A stretch of 64,000 nt of DNA from Streptomyces violaceoruber (GCF_033406955.1 NZ_CP137734.1:4154001-4218000); one strand, 5' to 3'. Positions 41,612-51,304 are shown, numbered from the stretch's first letter. A program made the numbers and translations. The notes: a model not told the origin generated them from the letters alone.

Positions 41612-42703
41612 ATGACTCAGGGGGCCGGTCAGGGACCCGAGGTGGAGCGGACGGCGACGGTGCGCGACTTCCGGGTACCCGCGTACGTCCACGAGACCGC
41701 TCCGTACGCTGCCCCCGGCACGCACGCGGGCGAGTCCGCGCCGCCCTCCGAGGAGGGGCTCGAGGAGGCCCTGCCCGAGGGCTACACGCCCACACAGCGC
41801 GATCTGCCCGTCATCCGTCGGGGTGACACGGTCCAGGTCACGGTCGACCCCGCACCGGCGGCGGCGCAGCAGCCCGCGACCGGGCAGGGGCCCCTGTTCG
41901 TCGTCGGCGACGTGCACGGCTACCTCGACGAACTGCTGGCCGCCCTGCGGGAGAAGGGCCTCGTCGACGACGCCGGCCAGTGGTGCGCGGGCACCTCCCG
42001 GCTGTGGTTCCTCGGCGACTTCACCGACCGCGGCCCGGACGGCATCGGCGTCATCGACCTGGTGATGCGGCTGTCCGCCGAGGCCGCCGCGGCCGGCGGC
42101 TACTGCAAGGCGCTGATGGGCAACCACGAACTGCTGCTGCTCGGCGCCAAGCGGTTCGGCGACACGCCCGTCAACTCCGGCGCGGGCACCGCCACCTTCC
42201 AGGCCGCGTGGTTGCTGAACGGCGGCCAGAAGACCGACATGGACCGCCTGCAGGACCACCACCTGCAGTGGATGGCCCGCCTCGACGCCATGGAGGAGGT
42301 CGACGACCATCTCCTGGTCCACTCGGACGCCACGACCTACCTCGACTACGGCCGCTCCATCGAAGAGGTCAACGACACCGTCCGCGAGACGATCACGCGC
42401 AACGACGCGGAGGAGGTGTGGGACCTGTTCCGCAAGTTCACCAAACGCTTCTCCTTCCGCGACGAGGGCGGCGCCGACGCCGTGCGCTCACTGCTCGATA
42501 CGTACGGCGGCACCCGGATCGTTCACGGCCACAGCCCCATCCCCTACCTGCTGGGCGAAGTCGGCTCCGAGGACGGCGAGGACGACACCCGCACCGTGGT
42601 CGAGGGACCGCACGTCTACGCGGACGGCCTGGCCATCGCGATGGACGGCGGCGTGACCATGGCCGGAAAGCTGCTGGTCCAGCAACTTCCCTTGAGCGTC
42701 TGA
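41612..42703 (+). CDS. Metallophosphoesterase (PPP-type Ser/Thr phosphatase-like)
   Basis: A 363-residue calcineurin-like phosphatase. Metal and catalytic motifs are GDVHG, GDFTDRG, GNHE and VHGHSP, in that order. A disordered N-terminus of about 85 residues precedes the fold. Substrates could be phosphoproteins or Ap4A; related bacterial enzymes do both. ATG 41612 has GGAGGGG at 41602-41608. An ATG at 41597 in frame is an alternative. Confidence 0.92.
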   Translation: MTQGAGQGPEVERTATVRDFRVPAYVHETAPYAAPGTHAGESAPPSEEGLEEALPEGYTPTQRDLPVIRRGDTVQVTVDPAPAAAQQPATGQGPLFVVGDVHGYLDELLAALREKGLVDDAGQWCAGTSRLWFLGDFTDRGPDGIGVIDLVMRLSAEAAAAGGYCKALMGNHELLLLGAKRFGDTPVNSGAGTATFQAAWLLNGGQKTDMDRLQDHHLQWMARLDAMEEVDDHLLVHSDATTYLDYGRSIEEVNDTVRETITRNDAEEVWDLFRKFTKRFSFRDEGGADAVRSLLDTYGGTRIVHGHSPIPYLLGEVGSEDGEDDTRTVVEGPHVYADGLAIAMDGGVTMAGKLLVQQLPLSV

Positions 42704-42890
42704 CCGTTCACCGCGCGGCTTTTTCGGGGTGCCGACGGTACAGAGCGGCACCCAATTTCTGGAAACCCCCTGTCACCCTCCACCGTCACCGCTCTACCAT
42801 CGGCTTATCCGTAGCAGGCTCCCCTCCGTTTCTGCCCGACGGCTCGTTGGCATGCGAGCCCCAAGCCCTACGGAGCATCGGGGGATGCAC

Positions 42891-43757
42891 ATGAACAGCG
42901 TTCCGCAGCACCTGCCGAGCGAGGACCGCCAGGAGTACGAGCGGGTCCTCGACGAGGCGCTGCGCTCCGCACCACACCGCCCGGAGCTGGCCGCCGTCGG
43001 TCAGCGGCTCAACTCCGAACAACTGCGCACCATGGCACTCAACGCCACCGCCCTCATCACGGCGGCGGCCACGACCGAGTACCAGCACTACGTGAAGGTC
43101 CGCGAGGAACTGCGCCACCCGGCGTCCTCGGGCCCGTCGCCCGCCACGCGCGAGTCCGGCTCCCAGGAGCAGGGCACGAGCGCGGGGGGACTCGCCGCCA
43201 CCATGGGAGAGATGGCCGAGGCGACCGGCGCGGGGGCCGTCGCCGTGGTCGCCGTCCTGGCGCCGGTCCTGGCCGGCACCGCCGCGGCCATATTCCTGCT
43301 GGTCGGCTATCTCCTGAAGATGCTCGACCCGGGGCAGACCTTCGCGCAGACCATGCTCACCACGGGATGGGTGTTCGGCGCCGTGACCGTGGTGGCGATC
43401 CTCGTCGCCGCGGTGGGGCTGCTGCTCACCGCGCTGCGCAACCGCCCCTCGGCCGAGTCCGGCTTCTACGACGCACGCGACGAGGAGGTGGCCCGGGCCA
43501 GGGACGCCTGGCACGAGGCCCTGCTGGAACGCGGCATACTGCCCTTCCTCCGGGAGGCGCTCAGCGACCCGGGCACGGCGGCACTGCGCCGCACGGAACC
43601 GGCGGCCCCGGGCAGCAGCCGTATGCCGCACCTGGGCTACGGCCGTCCCGGGTTCACCAGTCCCGACGGCGGCCCCGACGCGGGCCCGCGTCCGAGCTAC
43701 TCGAGCCCGGACTACAGCAGCCCGGACTTCGGTGGCCCGGAACACCGGACCGAGTAG
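42891..43757 (+). CDS. Hypothetical two-helix membrane protein
   Basis: A 288-residue protein with no domain that I recognise. The first 105 residues are soluble and helical; two membrane helices lie near 122-145 and 160-185; the C-terminus ends in a Pro/Ser/Gly-rich tail with PDYSSPDFG repeats. The ATG at 42891 has GGGGA just upstream; ATG 42885 is two codons earlier. Function unknown; it follows the phosphatase gene by 187 bp. Confidence 0.78.
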   Translation: MNSVPQHLPSEDRQEYERVLDEALRSAPHRPELAAVGQRLNSEQLRTMALNATALITAAATTEYQHYVKVREELRHPASSGPSPATRESGSQEQGTSAGGLAATMGEMAEATGAGAVAVVAVLAPVLAGTAAAIFLLVGYLLKMLDPGQTFAQTMLTTGWVFGAVTVVAILVAAVGLLLTALRNRPSAESGFYDARDEEVARARDAWHEALLERGILPFLREALSDPGTAALRRTEPAAPGSSRMPHLGYGRPGFTSPDGGPDAGPRPSYSSPDYSSPDFGGPEHRTE

Positions 43758-43781
43758 CCACCGGCACGGGCGGGCAGCGGT

Positions 43782-45230
43782 TCAGAGGATGCCCGCCCGG
43801 CCGGCGGCAGTGACCCAGGACGGGAACTCGGACAGCAGACGGTCGTACAGCTCCGGGTCCGGTACGGTGCCGATGTCGTCGACGGCGAAGAAGCCGACGT
43901 TGTCGACGCGGCGGCCGGGCAGGGTGTCGAACCGCTCCAGCACCCCGTAGTTGGAGCGCCCGAGCCCGACGAACTGCCAGAAGACGGGTTCCTCCACGGC
44001 TTCCCGCAACTCCCGCTCGATCTCGGCGTTGCGGTAGACACCGCCGTCGGAGAAGAACAGCACCAGGGTCGGGACCGGTGCCGGGTTGGCCCGGACGAAG
44101 GCCCGGACCTCGGCGATCACCTTCTGCTCCTCGTTCTGGATGCCCACCGCCCGCATGTCGACCTGCTCGGGGTGCAGGCCCTTCTTCCTGCCCCGCCGGA
44201 ACAGGCTGATCTCCCCCACCCGCACGTGCAGCCGCAGCCACTCGGGCAGGTCACCCAGAGGCAGGTCGGGCAGGCGCGCCGGGTTGGAGGCGAAGGTCCA
44301 GGCCTGCATCTCCCCGTCGTCGTCCAACTGCGCGGCGACGGCGGCCATCCGCTCCACGACGTCCGCGACGACGCCCTTGGAGTAGAGGAAGGACATCGAC
44401 CCGGAGGCGTCCAGTACGAGGACGACGCGCGCGGTGATCCCGGCCGCCCCGTGCTTGCTCAGGCTGACCGCGACCTGCTCCTTGCGCAGGGACAGCCGCT
44501 TGCGCATGTCCACGGGGAGGCGCTCCTCGCCCTTGGTGAGCCGGGGGCCGGTGGCAGCCGGCGCCGGGACCGGTGGCGACGCCAAGGCCGGTGGCGGTGG
44601 CGGTACGGCCGTCGTCGGCGGGGCGGGCACCGGAGGAGCCGTGGGCGGGGCGGTGGCCGGGGTGGCGGGCGCCGTCGGGGGAGCGTCGTCGTCCACGGTG
44701 ATGCCGAAGTCGGTCGCCAGTCCCGCCAGCCCGGAGGCGTACCCCTGTCCCACCGCACGGAACTTCCACGTCCCTGCGCGCCGGTACAACTCGCCACCGA
44801 CCAGCGCGGTCTCCGTGTCGGCCGTGATGTCGAACCGGGCCAGTTCGGTACCGGTAGCGGCGTCCAGCAGCCGCAGCGACAGCCCCGGAACCCGGCCGAA
44901 GGTGCCGCCGTCCGCCGAGGCGCACAGGACGATGCGTTCGACCGCCGCCTCGACCGCGCGCAGATCGACCTCGACGGCATCGGTCGTGAGACCCGCGTTC
45001 GCGCCGGGGCCGACCCGCTTGCCCAGGTGGCCCACCGCGCCGGACGTGTGGCGGGGCTGGTTGTAGAAGACGAAGTCAGCGTCGTCCCGTACCCGCCCGG
45101 CCGAGGTGAGCAGCAGGGCGGAGGCGTCGACCTCGGGGACGCCCGGTCCGGGGGACCACACGAGTTCGGCGCGCACCGCGGGGGAGTCGACGGCGACGTT
45201 GGCACCCTTGCTCAGGGAGGTGGCTGTCAT
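43782..45230 (-). CDS. TerD-VWA fusion protein (tellurium-resistance family)
   Basis: A 482-residue protein. An N-terminal TerD domain (1-185) with FVFYNQP and calcium-binding-type acidic loops is joined by a long Pro/Ala linker (about 185-240) to a VWA domain (about 265-480) with the MIDAS motif DASGSMS. Ter proteins bind calcium and are linked to stress and phage defence in other bacteria; only this gene is present here, without terB, terC or terE partners. Start at ATG 45230. Confidence 0.9.
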   Translation of the reverse strand: MTATSLSKGANVAVDSPAVRAELVWSPGPGVPEVDASALLLTSAGRVRDDADFVFYNQPRHTSGAVGHLGKRVGPGANAGLTTDAVEVDLRAVEAAVERIVLCASADGGTFGRVPGLSLRLLDAATGTELARFDITADTETALVGGELYRRAGTWKFRAVGQGYASGLAGLATDFGITVDDDAPPTAPATPATAPPTAPPVPAPPTTAVPPPPPALASPPVPAPAATGPRLTKGEERLPVDMRKRLSLRKEQVAVSLSKHGAAGITARVVLVLDASGSMSFLYSKGVVADVVERMAAVAAQLDDDGEMQAWTFASNPARLPDLPLGDLPEWLRLHVRVGEISLFRRGRKKGLHPEQVDMRAVGIQNEEQKVIAEVRAFVRANPAPVPTLVLFFSDGGVYRNAEIERELREAVEEPVFWQFVGLGRSNYGVLERFDTLPGRRVDNVGFFAVDDIGTVPDPELYDRLLSEFPSWVTAAGRAGIL

Positions 45231-45309
45231 GCGCCCAGTCTGCCGAGCAGGACCCCCCGACGGGGAGAGGGCCGACCCTGCGGCCTGTCCCCCTCCCGCG
45301 CCGGTTCGC

Positions 45310-47130
45310 TCAGTCCGCGATCGGCAGGTACACGCGGTTGCCCGCCGCCGCGAACTCCTTCGACTTCTGCGCCATGCCCTCCTCGATCTCGCCCTTGCTG
45401 CTCCCGTGCTGCCGGCGGATGTCCTGGGAGATCTTCATCGAGCAGAACTTGGGCCCGCACATCGAGCAGAAGTGGGCCGTCTTGGCGGGCTCGGCCGGCA
45501 GTGTCTCGTCGTGGAACTCCCGTGCCGTGTCGGGGTCGAGGGCCAGGTTGAACTGGTCCTCCCACCGGAACTCGAACCGGGCGTCCGACAGCACGTCGTC
45601 CCACTCCTGTGCACCTGGGTGACCCTTGGCGAGGTCGGCGGCATGGGCGGCGATCTTGTAGGTGATGACGCCGGTCTTGACGTCGTCACGGTTGGGCAGG
45701 CCCAGGTGTTCCTTGGGCGTGACGTAGCAGAGCATGGCCGTGCCCCACCAGGCGATCATCGCGGCACCGATGCCGGAGGTGATGTGGTCGTACGCCGGCG
45801 CGACGTCCGTCGTCAGCGGGCCGAGCGTATAGAACGGAGCTTCATCGCAGATCTCCTGCTGAAGGTCGATGTTCTCCTTGATCTTGTGCATCGGGACATG
45901 TCCCGGGCCCTCGATCATGGTCTGTACGTTGCAACGCTTGGCGATCCGGTTGAGTTCCCCGAGCGTGCGCAGCTCGGCGAACTGCGCCTCGTCGTTGGCG
46001 TCCGCGATCGACCCCGGACGCAGGCCGTCGCCGAGGGAGTAGGTGACGTCGTAGGCAGCGAGGATCTCGCAGAGTTCCTCGAAGTTCTCGTAGAGGAACG
46101 ACTCCTTGTGGTGCGCAAGGCACCACGCCGCCATGATCGAGCCGCCGCGCGAGACGATGCCGGTCTTGCGGTTCGCGGTGAGGGGCACGTACGGCAGGCG
46201 CACGCCCGCGTGGACCGTCATGTAGTCCACGCCCTGCTCCGCCTGCTCGATGACGGTGTCCTTGTAGATCTCCCAGGTCAGCTCCTCGGCGCGGCCGTCG
46301 ACCTTCTCCAGGGCCTGGTAGAGCGGCACGGTTCCGATGGGAACGGGGGAGTTGCGCAGGACCCACTCGCGGGTGGTGTGGATGTTGCGGCCGGTGGAGA
46401 GGTCCATGACCGTGTCGGCACCCCACCGGGTCGCCCAGGTCATCTTGTCCACCTCCTCCTCGATGGAGGACGTCACCGCCGAGTTGCCGATGTTGGCGTT
46501 GACCTTCACCAGGAACCGCTTGCCGATGATCATCGGCTCGATCTCGGGGTGGTTGATGTTGGCGGGCAGCACGGCACGCCCCGCGGCGATCTCCTCGCGG
46601 ACCACCTCCGGGGAGACGTTCTCCCGGACGGCCACGTACTCCATCTCCGGGGTGATCTCGCCCCGTCGCGCGTAGGCGAGCTGCGTGACCGCGTTGCCGT
46701 CCCGGCCCCGGCGCGGCTGGCGCGGGCGGCCGGGGAAGACGGCGTCGAGGTTGCGCAGGCCGCCGCGCGGCGAGGTGTGCTTGATTCCGTCGTCCTCGGG
46801 CCGGACGGGGCGGCCCGCGTACTCCTCGGTGTCGCCGCGGGCGATGATCCAGTTCTCCCGCAGCGGTGCGAGGCCCCTGCGGACATCGGTGCCGACGAGC
46901 GGATCGGTGTACGGGCCCGAGGTGTCGTAGAGCGTGACCGACTGCCCGTTGGTGAGGTGCACCTGACGGACCGGCACCCGCAGATCGGGGCGCGAGCCCT
47001 CGACGTACGCCTTGTGCCAGCCGATGGACTTCCCGGCCTCGGTGTCCTCCGCGGTGTCCGTGTTCTCCGCGGTGTCCGCCTGGGCGGTGTTCTGCGTGGA
47101 GGCAGGCGTGCGTGCGTCCTTGATGGTCAT
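45310..47130 (-). CDS. thiC: Phosphomethylpyrimidine synthase
   Basis: A 606-residue radical-SAM enzyme making HMP phosphate from AIR for thiamine. The C-terminal cluster motif CSMCGPKFC binds 4Fe-4S. The family segments MTVHAGV and MIEGPGHVP are present. The N-terminal extension (about 1-60) with Ala/Thr/Glu repeats is variable. Translation from ATG 47130 follows a TPP riboswitch, which should switch the gene off when thiamine pyrophosphate is plentiful. Confidence 0.97.
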   Translation of the reverse strand: MTIKDARTPASTQNTAQADTAENTDTAEDTEAGKSIGWHKAYVEGSRPDLRVPVRQVHLTNGQSVTLYDTSGPYTDPLVGTDVRRGLAPLRENWIIARGDTEEYAGRPVRPEDDGIKHTSPRGGLRNLDAVFPGRPRQPRRGRDGNAVTQLAYARRGEITPEMEYVAVRENVSPEVVREEIAAGRAVLPANINHPEIEPMIIGKRFLVKVNANIGNSAVTSSIEEEVDKMTWATRWGADTVMDLSTGRNIHTTREWVLRNSPVPIGTVPLYQALEKVDGRAEELTWEIYKDTVIEQAEQGVDYMTVHAGVRLPYVPLTANRKTGIVSRGGSIMAAWCLAHHKESFLYENFEELCEILAAYDVTYSLGDGLRPGSIADANDEAQFAELRTLGELNRIAKRCNVQTMIEGPGHVPMHKIKENIDLQQEICDEAPFYTLGPLTTDVAPAYDHITSGIGAAMIAWWGTAMLCYVTPKEHLGLPNRDDVKTGVITYKIAAHAADLAKGHPGAQEWDDVLSDARFEFRWEDQFNLALDPDTAREFHDETLPAEPAKTAHFCSMCGPKFCSMKISQDIRRQHGSSKGEIEEGMAQKSKEFAAAGNRVYLPIAD

Positions 47131-47136
47131 GAGACC

Positions 47137-47301
47137 TACTCCCTACGCCGGCATTACCCGGTAACAGGTTCGGCGGTCGACGCAGCGGCTTCCGTCCGTC
47201 GACGCTTCGTGGGATACGTCACTCGACTTCGGTGACGTTTCCCGTGAAACATCGCTGGGACGGAGGTCAGCGCCCTCTCAGCCCGGTGCTCCGAGCTCCC
47301 G
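47137..47301 (-). promoter_or_regulatory. TPP riboswitch with long arm insertion
   Basis: Reading the minus strand, GGAGCACCGGGCUGAGAG (5' conserved part, near 47292-47275) and GAACCUGUUACCGGGUAAUG then CCGGCGUAGGGAGUAG (3' part, near 47174-47137) match the conserved TPP-aptamer elements. Between them is an extension of about 100 nt, much longer than usual. It contains a parS-like hairpin (47237-47250) and a CGTCAC/GTGACG stem. Confidence 0.85.
47237..47250. promoter_or_regulatory. parS-like site inside the riboswitch (one mismatch)
   Basis: GTTTCCCGTGAAAC, one mismatch from the ParB core. It lies in the extended riboswitch arm. Confidence 0.6.
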
Positions 47302-47383
47302 CGTGTACAAAGGTGCCTCCACGCTAGCGCCCATTCGGGCGCGGTGAACAGAGGGCCCCCCTCGTTCTTGCGATGATCGGGCG

Positions 47384-48943
47384 GTGACCACACCGCAGCC
47401 CCCCTCCTTTCCACCGCGCCGGCCCCGCCGCGGACCGAACGCCGAAGAGGGCGACGGCCGGGCGGCCGGCCACGCCCCCGGCGTCGCTTCCGAGGCGAAC
47501 GCCGGCAGACATGAGACGGGTTACGGCCACGATGCGGACCACGGGTACGACGCGGGCGGCGGACATGGTGCGGGCGGTGGGCACGGTGCGAGCAGCGGCC
47601 ACGGTGCGGGCGGTGGGCACGGTGGGGGCGGTGGGCACGGGCACTCGCACAGTCACGGACCGGCGGCTCCCGTCTCCCGGCATCTGCGGAAGGTCATCGC
47701 CGCGATCCTGATCCCCTTCACCGCGGCCGTCCTGGTCGGGCTCGCGGTGCTGTGGCCGGGGGGCGCACCGTCGCACGAGCGCACCGGCGTCGGCTTCGAC
47801 CGGCAGACGCAGCAGGCCACCGTCACCAAGGTGGTCGAACTGAGCTGCCAGTCCGTCAACGCCTCGGGCGGTGTCCCGACCGGCGACACATCCACCGCCG
47901 AGGGTTCCTCCGCGGTGCAGCAGGCGAAGGGCGACTGCAAGCGGGCGACCATCCGCGTCGACACCGGTGACGACAAGGGCCGCACGTTCGAGGAGATCGT
48001 GCAGCCGGACCAGTCACGGCAGTTGCACGAGGGCCAGCAGGTGGTGGTCGCCTACGAGCCCTCCGCGCCGAAGGACCTGCAGTACTCGGTGACCGACATC
48101 AACCGCCGGCTCCCCCTGGCCCTGCTCGCCGGCATCTTCGCCCTCGCCGTCGTGGTCGTGGGACGGCTGCGCGGACTCATGGCGCTGGTCTCGCTTGCCA
48201 TCAGCTTCCTGCTCCTGAACTTCTTCATCCTGCCCGCCATCCTGCAGGGTTCGAACCCCCTGGTCGTGGCGGTGATCGGGTCCAGCGCCATCATGCTGAT
48301 CGCGTTGTACCTGTGCCACGGGCTGTCGGCCCGTACATCCGTGGCGGTGCTCGGCACCCTGATCTCGCTGCTGCTGATCGGCGTGCTCGGGTCGCTCTTC
48401 ATCGGCTGGGCCGCGCTCACCGGCAACACGGACGACAACACCGGCCTCATCCATGGCCTGTACCCGTCCATCGACATGAGCGGTCTGCTGCTCGCCGGCG
48501 TCATCATCGGTTCGCTCGGTGTCCTCGACGACGTGACGGTCACCCAGACGTCGGCGGTGTGGGAACTGCACGAGGCCAACCCGACGATGGGCTGGCGCGG
48601 CCTGTACCGCGCGGGCATCCGCATCGGCCGCGACCACATCGCCTCGGTGGTGAACACGCTCGTCCTCGCCTACGCGGGCGCGGCACTGCCCCTGCTGCTG
48701 CTGTTCTCGATCGCGCAGAGCGGTGTGGGGACCGTCGCCAACAGCGAGCTGGTCGCGGAGGAGATCGTGCGGACGCTGGTCGGCTCGATCGGGCTGGTGG
48801 CCTCCGTGCCGGTCACCACCGCCCTCGCCGCCCTGGTCGTGTCGGCGGACCGCCCGGCCGAACGACCGGCCCAGGTGGCGACGGCGGGTGGCGGGGCCAG
48901 TGCCCCGGCCCGTGGCGGGCGAGGCCGTCGCCGCAAGCGCTGA
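47384..48943 (+). CDS. YibE/F-like membrane protein with Gly/His-rich N-terminus
   Basis: A 519-residue protein. A Gly/His-rich stretch at about 40-90 (repeats of HGAGGG and HGHSHSHG) precedes eight predicted membrane helices of the YibE/F family. The family is thought to be transporters; substrates are unproven. The His run could bind metal ions such as Zn or Ni. GTG 47384 follows GATGAT by 8 nt; there is no clear ribosome site. Divergent from thiC. Confidence 0.87.
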   Translation: MTTPQPPSFPPRRPRRGPNAEEGDGRAAGHAPGVASEANAGRHETGYGHDADHGYDAGGGHGAGGGHGASSGHGAGGGHGGGGGHGHSHSHGPAAPVSRHLRKVIAAILIPFTAAVLVGLAVLWPGGAPSHERTGVGFDRQTQQATVTKVVELSCQSVNASGGVPTGDTSTAEGSSAVQQAKGDCKRATIRVDTGDDKGRTFEEIVQPDQSRQLHEGQQVVVAYEPSAPKDLQYSVTDINRRLPLALLAGIFALAVVVVGRLRGLMALVSLAISFLLLNFFILPAILQGSNPLVVAVIGSSAIMLIALYLCHGLSARTSVAVLGTLISLLLIGVLGSLFIGWAALTGNTDDNTGLIHGLYPSIDMSGLLLAGVIIGSLGVLDDVTVTQTSAVWELHEANPTMGWRGLYRAGIRIGRDHIASVVNTLVLAYAGAALPLLLLFSIAQSGVGTVANSELVAEEIVRTLVGSIGLVASVPVTTALAALVVSADRPAERPAQVATAGGGASAPARGGRGRRRKR

Positions 48944-48992
48944 CGCGTCCGGCGAAGCGTCACGCCGGCGACCGCACGGCTGCCGGAACGGT

Positions 48993-49430
48993 TCAGCCCG
49001 CGCTCTGTTCCTCCGCCAGGATGCGGTCCAGGGCCTCGTCGAGGTGGCTGTCGAAGTCGGCGAGCGCGCCCTCCTGCCCCAGCGGCACCAGCTTGTCGGT
49101 GCGGTCGAGGAAGGCCACCAGGGGCGCGGCGGAGGAACGGAACAGTGCCTGGTCGCTGCCGACCTGAAGTCGGATCAGCACCTCGGCCAGCGGCTCCGGC
49201 TCCACCGGCGCGATGCGCACGTCACCGTCGCCGCACGGCCGGCCCACCCCGTCGACCAGCAGCTCCCGGCCGAAGGCCCAGGTCACCGGCGCGTCTCCGG
49301 GCAGGTGAAAGGTCAGGCGTACGGCATAGGGATCCCGGGTCTCGTAGCGCAGCTCCACCGGGATGCGGAAAGAGAGCTCCTCGGACACGAGAAAGCTCAT
49401 CATGACCTCTGCCTGTACGGACTCGCCCAT
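48993..49430 (-). CDS. ssgA: SsgA sporulation/septation activator
   Basis: A 145-residue SsgA-like protein that promotes septum formation in aerial hyphae. The sequence MMSFLVSEELSFRIPVELRYE and VAFLDRTDKLVPLGQE match SsgA closely, and the neighbour is the IclR regulator SsgR, which in S. coelicolor activates ssgA (established). ATG 49430 is used. The 100 bp between the genes should hold the SsgR binding site. Confidence 0.93.
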   Translation of the reverse strand: MGESVQAEVMMSFLVSEELSFRIPVELRYETRDPYAVRLTFHLPGDAPVTWAFGRELLVDGVGRPCGDGDVRIAPVEPEPLAEVLIRLQVGSDQALFRSSAAPLVAFLDRTDKLVPLGQEGALADFDSHLDEALDRILAEEQSAG

Positions 49431-49530
49431 TCGCCTACCCCGTCATTCGCCGTCGACTGTCCGGGAATCAAACCTCTAACACTGATGGCATCTTGCTCAA
49501 CGTACACACCAGATCACAAGGAGTGAGTTT

Positions 49531-50379
49531 TCAGATACTGATAGAGAGCGCGAGCGACCCCAGACGCCGCCCCACCTCGTTCTGCAACCGCTGAGCCGCG
49601 GGGAGCAAACGGTCCGCCTGGTGAAGGGGCAGTGAGATGGCCATCGTGGCGGCCGTGGTGCCGACGGTGATCGGGATCGCCGCACAGACCGTCCCCAGCG
49701 CGTACTCCTGGCGCTCGGCCACCGGCGCCATCCGGCGCATGCGTTCCAGCCGCTTCAGGAGACTGTGGCCGTCACGCACCGTGTACGGCGTGAGGGGCTG
49801 CACCGGGTAGCGGTCCAGGTGGTCGCGGCGCGCGTCGTCGTCCAGCTGGGACAGCAGGCACTGCCCGATGGCGTGTGCGTGTCCCGTCTCCCGGAAGTCC
49901 GCCCATTCCTCGACCGCCGGAGTGCCCGGGGTGTCGGAGACGCACATGACCTCGATCTCGCCGTCCCGGTACGTGGCGTAGTACACGGGGACGCCGATCG
50001 CGTCGCGCCAGCGCGCCATGGTGTCGACCACCGTGCTGCGACGTTTCTGCTCGGCCCCGCTGCCGCTCAGCCGCTCGGCGGCCTCACCGAGGAAGAACAG
50101 CCCCTTCTCCCGGCGCAGATAGCCCTCGTGCACCAGGGTGCGCAGCAGGTGGTACGCCGTGGGGAGCGCCAGCCCCGTCTCGCGGGCCAGTTGCTTGGCC
50201 GGGGCTCCGTACTCGTGCTCGGCGACGCGTTCGAGCAGGCGCATCGCCCGCTGCACGGAGCCGATCAGAGTCGCGGACGGCGGGTCGGCAGAGGGCGACG
50301 CGGGGGGTGTCCGAGACGTCGGGCAGGGCTGCACGGGAAGGGCGTGCAGCTGAGCGAATGCGGTGTCAGCCGTGGCCAA
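49531..50379 (-). CDS. ssgR: SsgR, IclR-family activator of ssgA
   Basis: A 282-residue regulator with an N-terminal HTH (about 40-95: QLARETGLALPTAYHLLRTL) and an IclR effector domain. A TTG start at 50379 is preceded by GGGAG; the first 35 residues are disordered. Position and orientation next to ssgA identify it as SsgR. It links development to ssgA expression. Confidence 0.92.
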   Translation of the reverse strand: MATADTAFAQLHALPVQPCPTSRTPPASPSADPPSATLIGSVQRAMRLLERVAEHEYGAPAKQLARETGLALPTAYHLLRTLVHEGYLRREKGLFFLGEAAERLSGSGAEQKRRSTVVDTMARWRDAIGVPVYYATYRDGEIEVMCVSDTPGTPAVEEWADFRETGHAHAIGQCLLSQLDDDARRDHLDRYPVQPLTPYTVRDGHSLLKRLERMRRMAPVAERQEYALGTVCAAIPITVGTTAATMAISLPLHQADRLLPAAQRLQNEVGRRLGSLALSISI

Positions 50380-50573
50380 GGATCACTCCCGGAACGCGAG
50401 GTGGCGGCCCGTGCGGCGAACACGGGTGGGGGGTGCGCCGTTCGCGGAGTCGCCCCCGCGTGGAGTTCCGGACTCTAACCGTCGGTCACCGCTCACCGAC
50501 GGTCCGTCCGGGAAACTTCCCTCGCCCGAGGGAACCGGTGGTTCCTGTTACCGCCACCGGTGTCCCACGTCTC

Positions 50574-50786
50574 TCACCAGTCGCTGCGCGACGACGAGCT
50601 CGACATGAACTTGCGTACGACATAAATCAGTCCGCCGACGAGCGCGACGAAGACCAGCAGCTTGAACAGCAGTCCGACCACGAACCCGACCACGCTGGCG
50701 ATCAGTCCGCCGAACACGACCAGGGCGATGACCGGCACCGCGATCCACTTCACCCACCACGGCAGTCCCGTGAAGATCTCTCGCAT
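50574..50786 (-). CDS. Small DUF5326-type membrane protein
   Basis: A 70-residue protein with two membrane segments (about 12-32 and 36-58) and a Ser-rich positively charged tail (RKFMSSSSSRSDW). Conserved in Streptomyces; function unknown. Confidence 0.85.
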   Translation of the reverse strand: MREIFTGLPWWVKWIAVPVIALVVFGGLIASVVGFVVGLLFKLLVFVALVGGLIYVVRKFMSSSSSRSDW

Positions 50787-50927
50787 CGCCCTTGCCTCAC
50801 CTTTCGGGGAATCCTGTGCATCCTCTGATGTCCTGCCCTCGATGCTAGAGCGGCGAGCGCCACGGCAGGGGCCCCGCGCCCCTTGTCTCCCCCTGACCGA
50901 TCCCCTAGGGAATCCCGGGACCGTGTC

Positions 50928-51245
50928 TCAGCTCTCCGGCGGAGAGAACACCACCAGGACCCGCAGGTCCTCGCTGATGTGATGGAACTTGTGGGCGACG
51001 CCGGCCGGCACGTAGACCACGCTGCCGCGGGCGACCTGGGTGGTCTCCATGCCCACGGTGATCGCCGCCCGTCCGCTCACCACGAAGTACACCTCGTCCT
51101 GCGCGTGCGGCTTCTGCGGGTCGGTCGTGCCCGCGTCGAGGGCGTACAGCCCGACCGACATGTTCCGCTCCCGCAGGAACTGCAGGTAGGCACCGTCGTT
51201 GGCGGCGCGTTCCGCCTCCAGTTCGTCCAGCCGGAATGCCTTCAT
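50928..51245 (-). CDS. Cupin-domain protein
   Basis: A 105-residue single-domain cupin. Motif 1 is PHAQDEVYFVVSG (the second His of the usual HxH is Gln here) and motif 2 is VPAGVAHKF. Metal binding is therefore probably by His-Glu-His. Substrate unknown. Confidence 0.88.
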   Translation of the reverse strand: MKAFRLDELEAERAANDGAYLQFLRERNMSVGLYALDAGTTDPQKPHAQDEVYFVVSGRAAITVGMETTQVARGSVVYVPAGVAHKFHHISEDLRVLVVFSPPES

Positions 51246-51304
51246 CGCCTCGTCCGCCCCTGCCTCGCCGTTCGTGTCCGATCGCGTCTGCCACGATCAG
51301 ACAC

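Noticed and set aside
41147..42322. Long open frame antisense to the metallophosphatase
   Set aside because: No family resemblance, and the sense frame has full phosphatase motifs.
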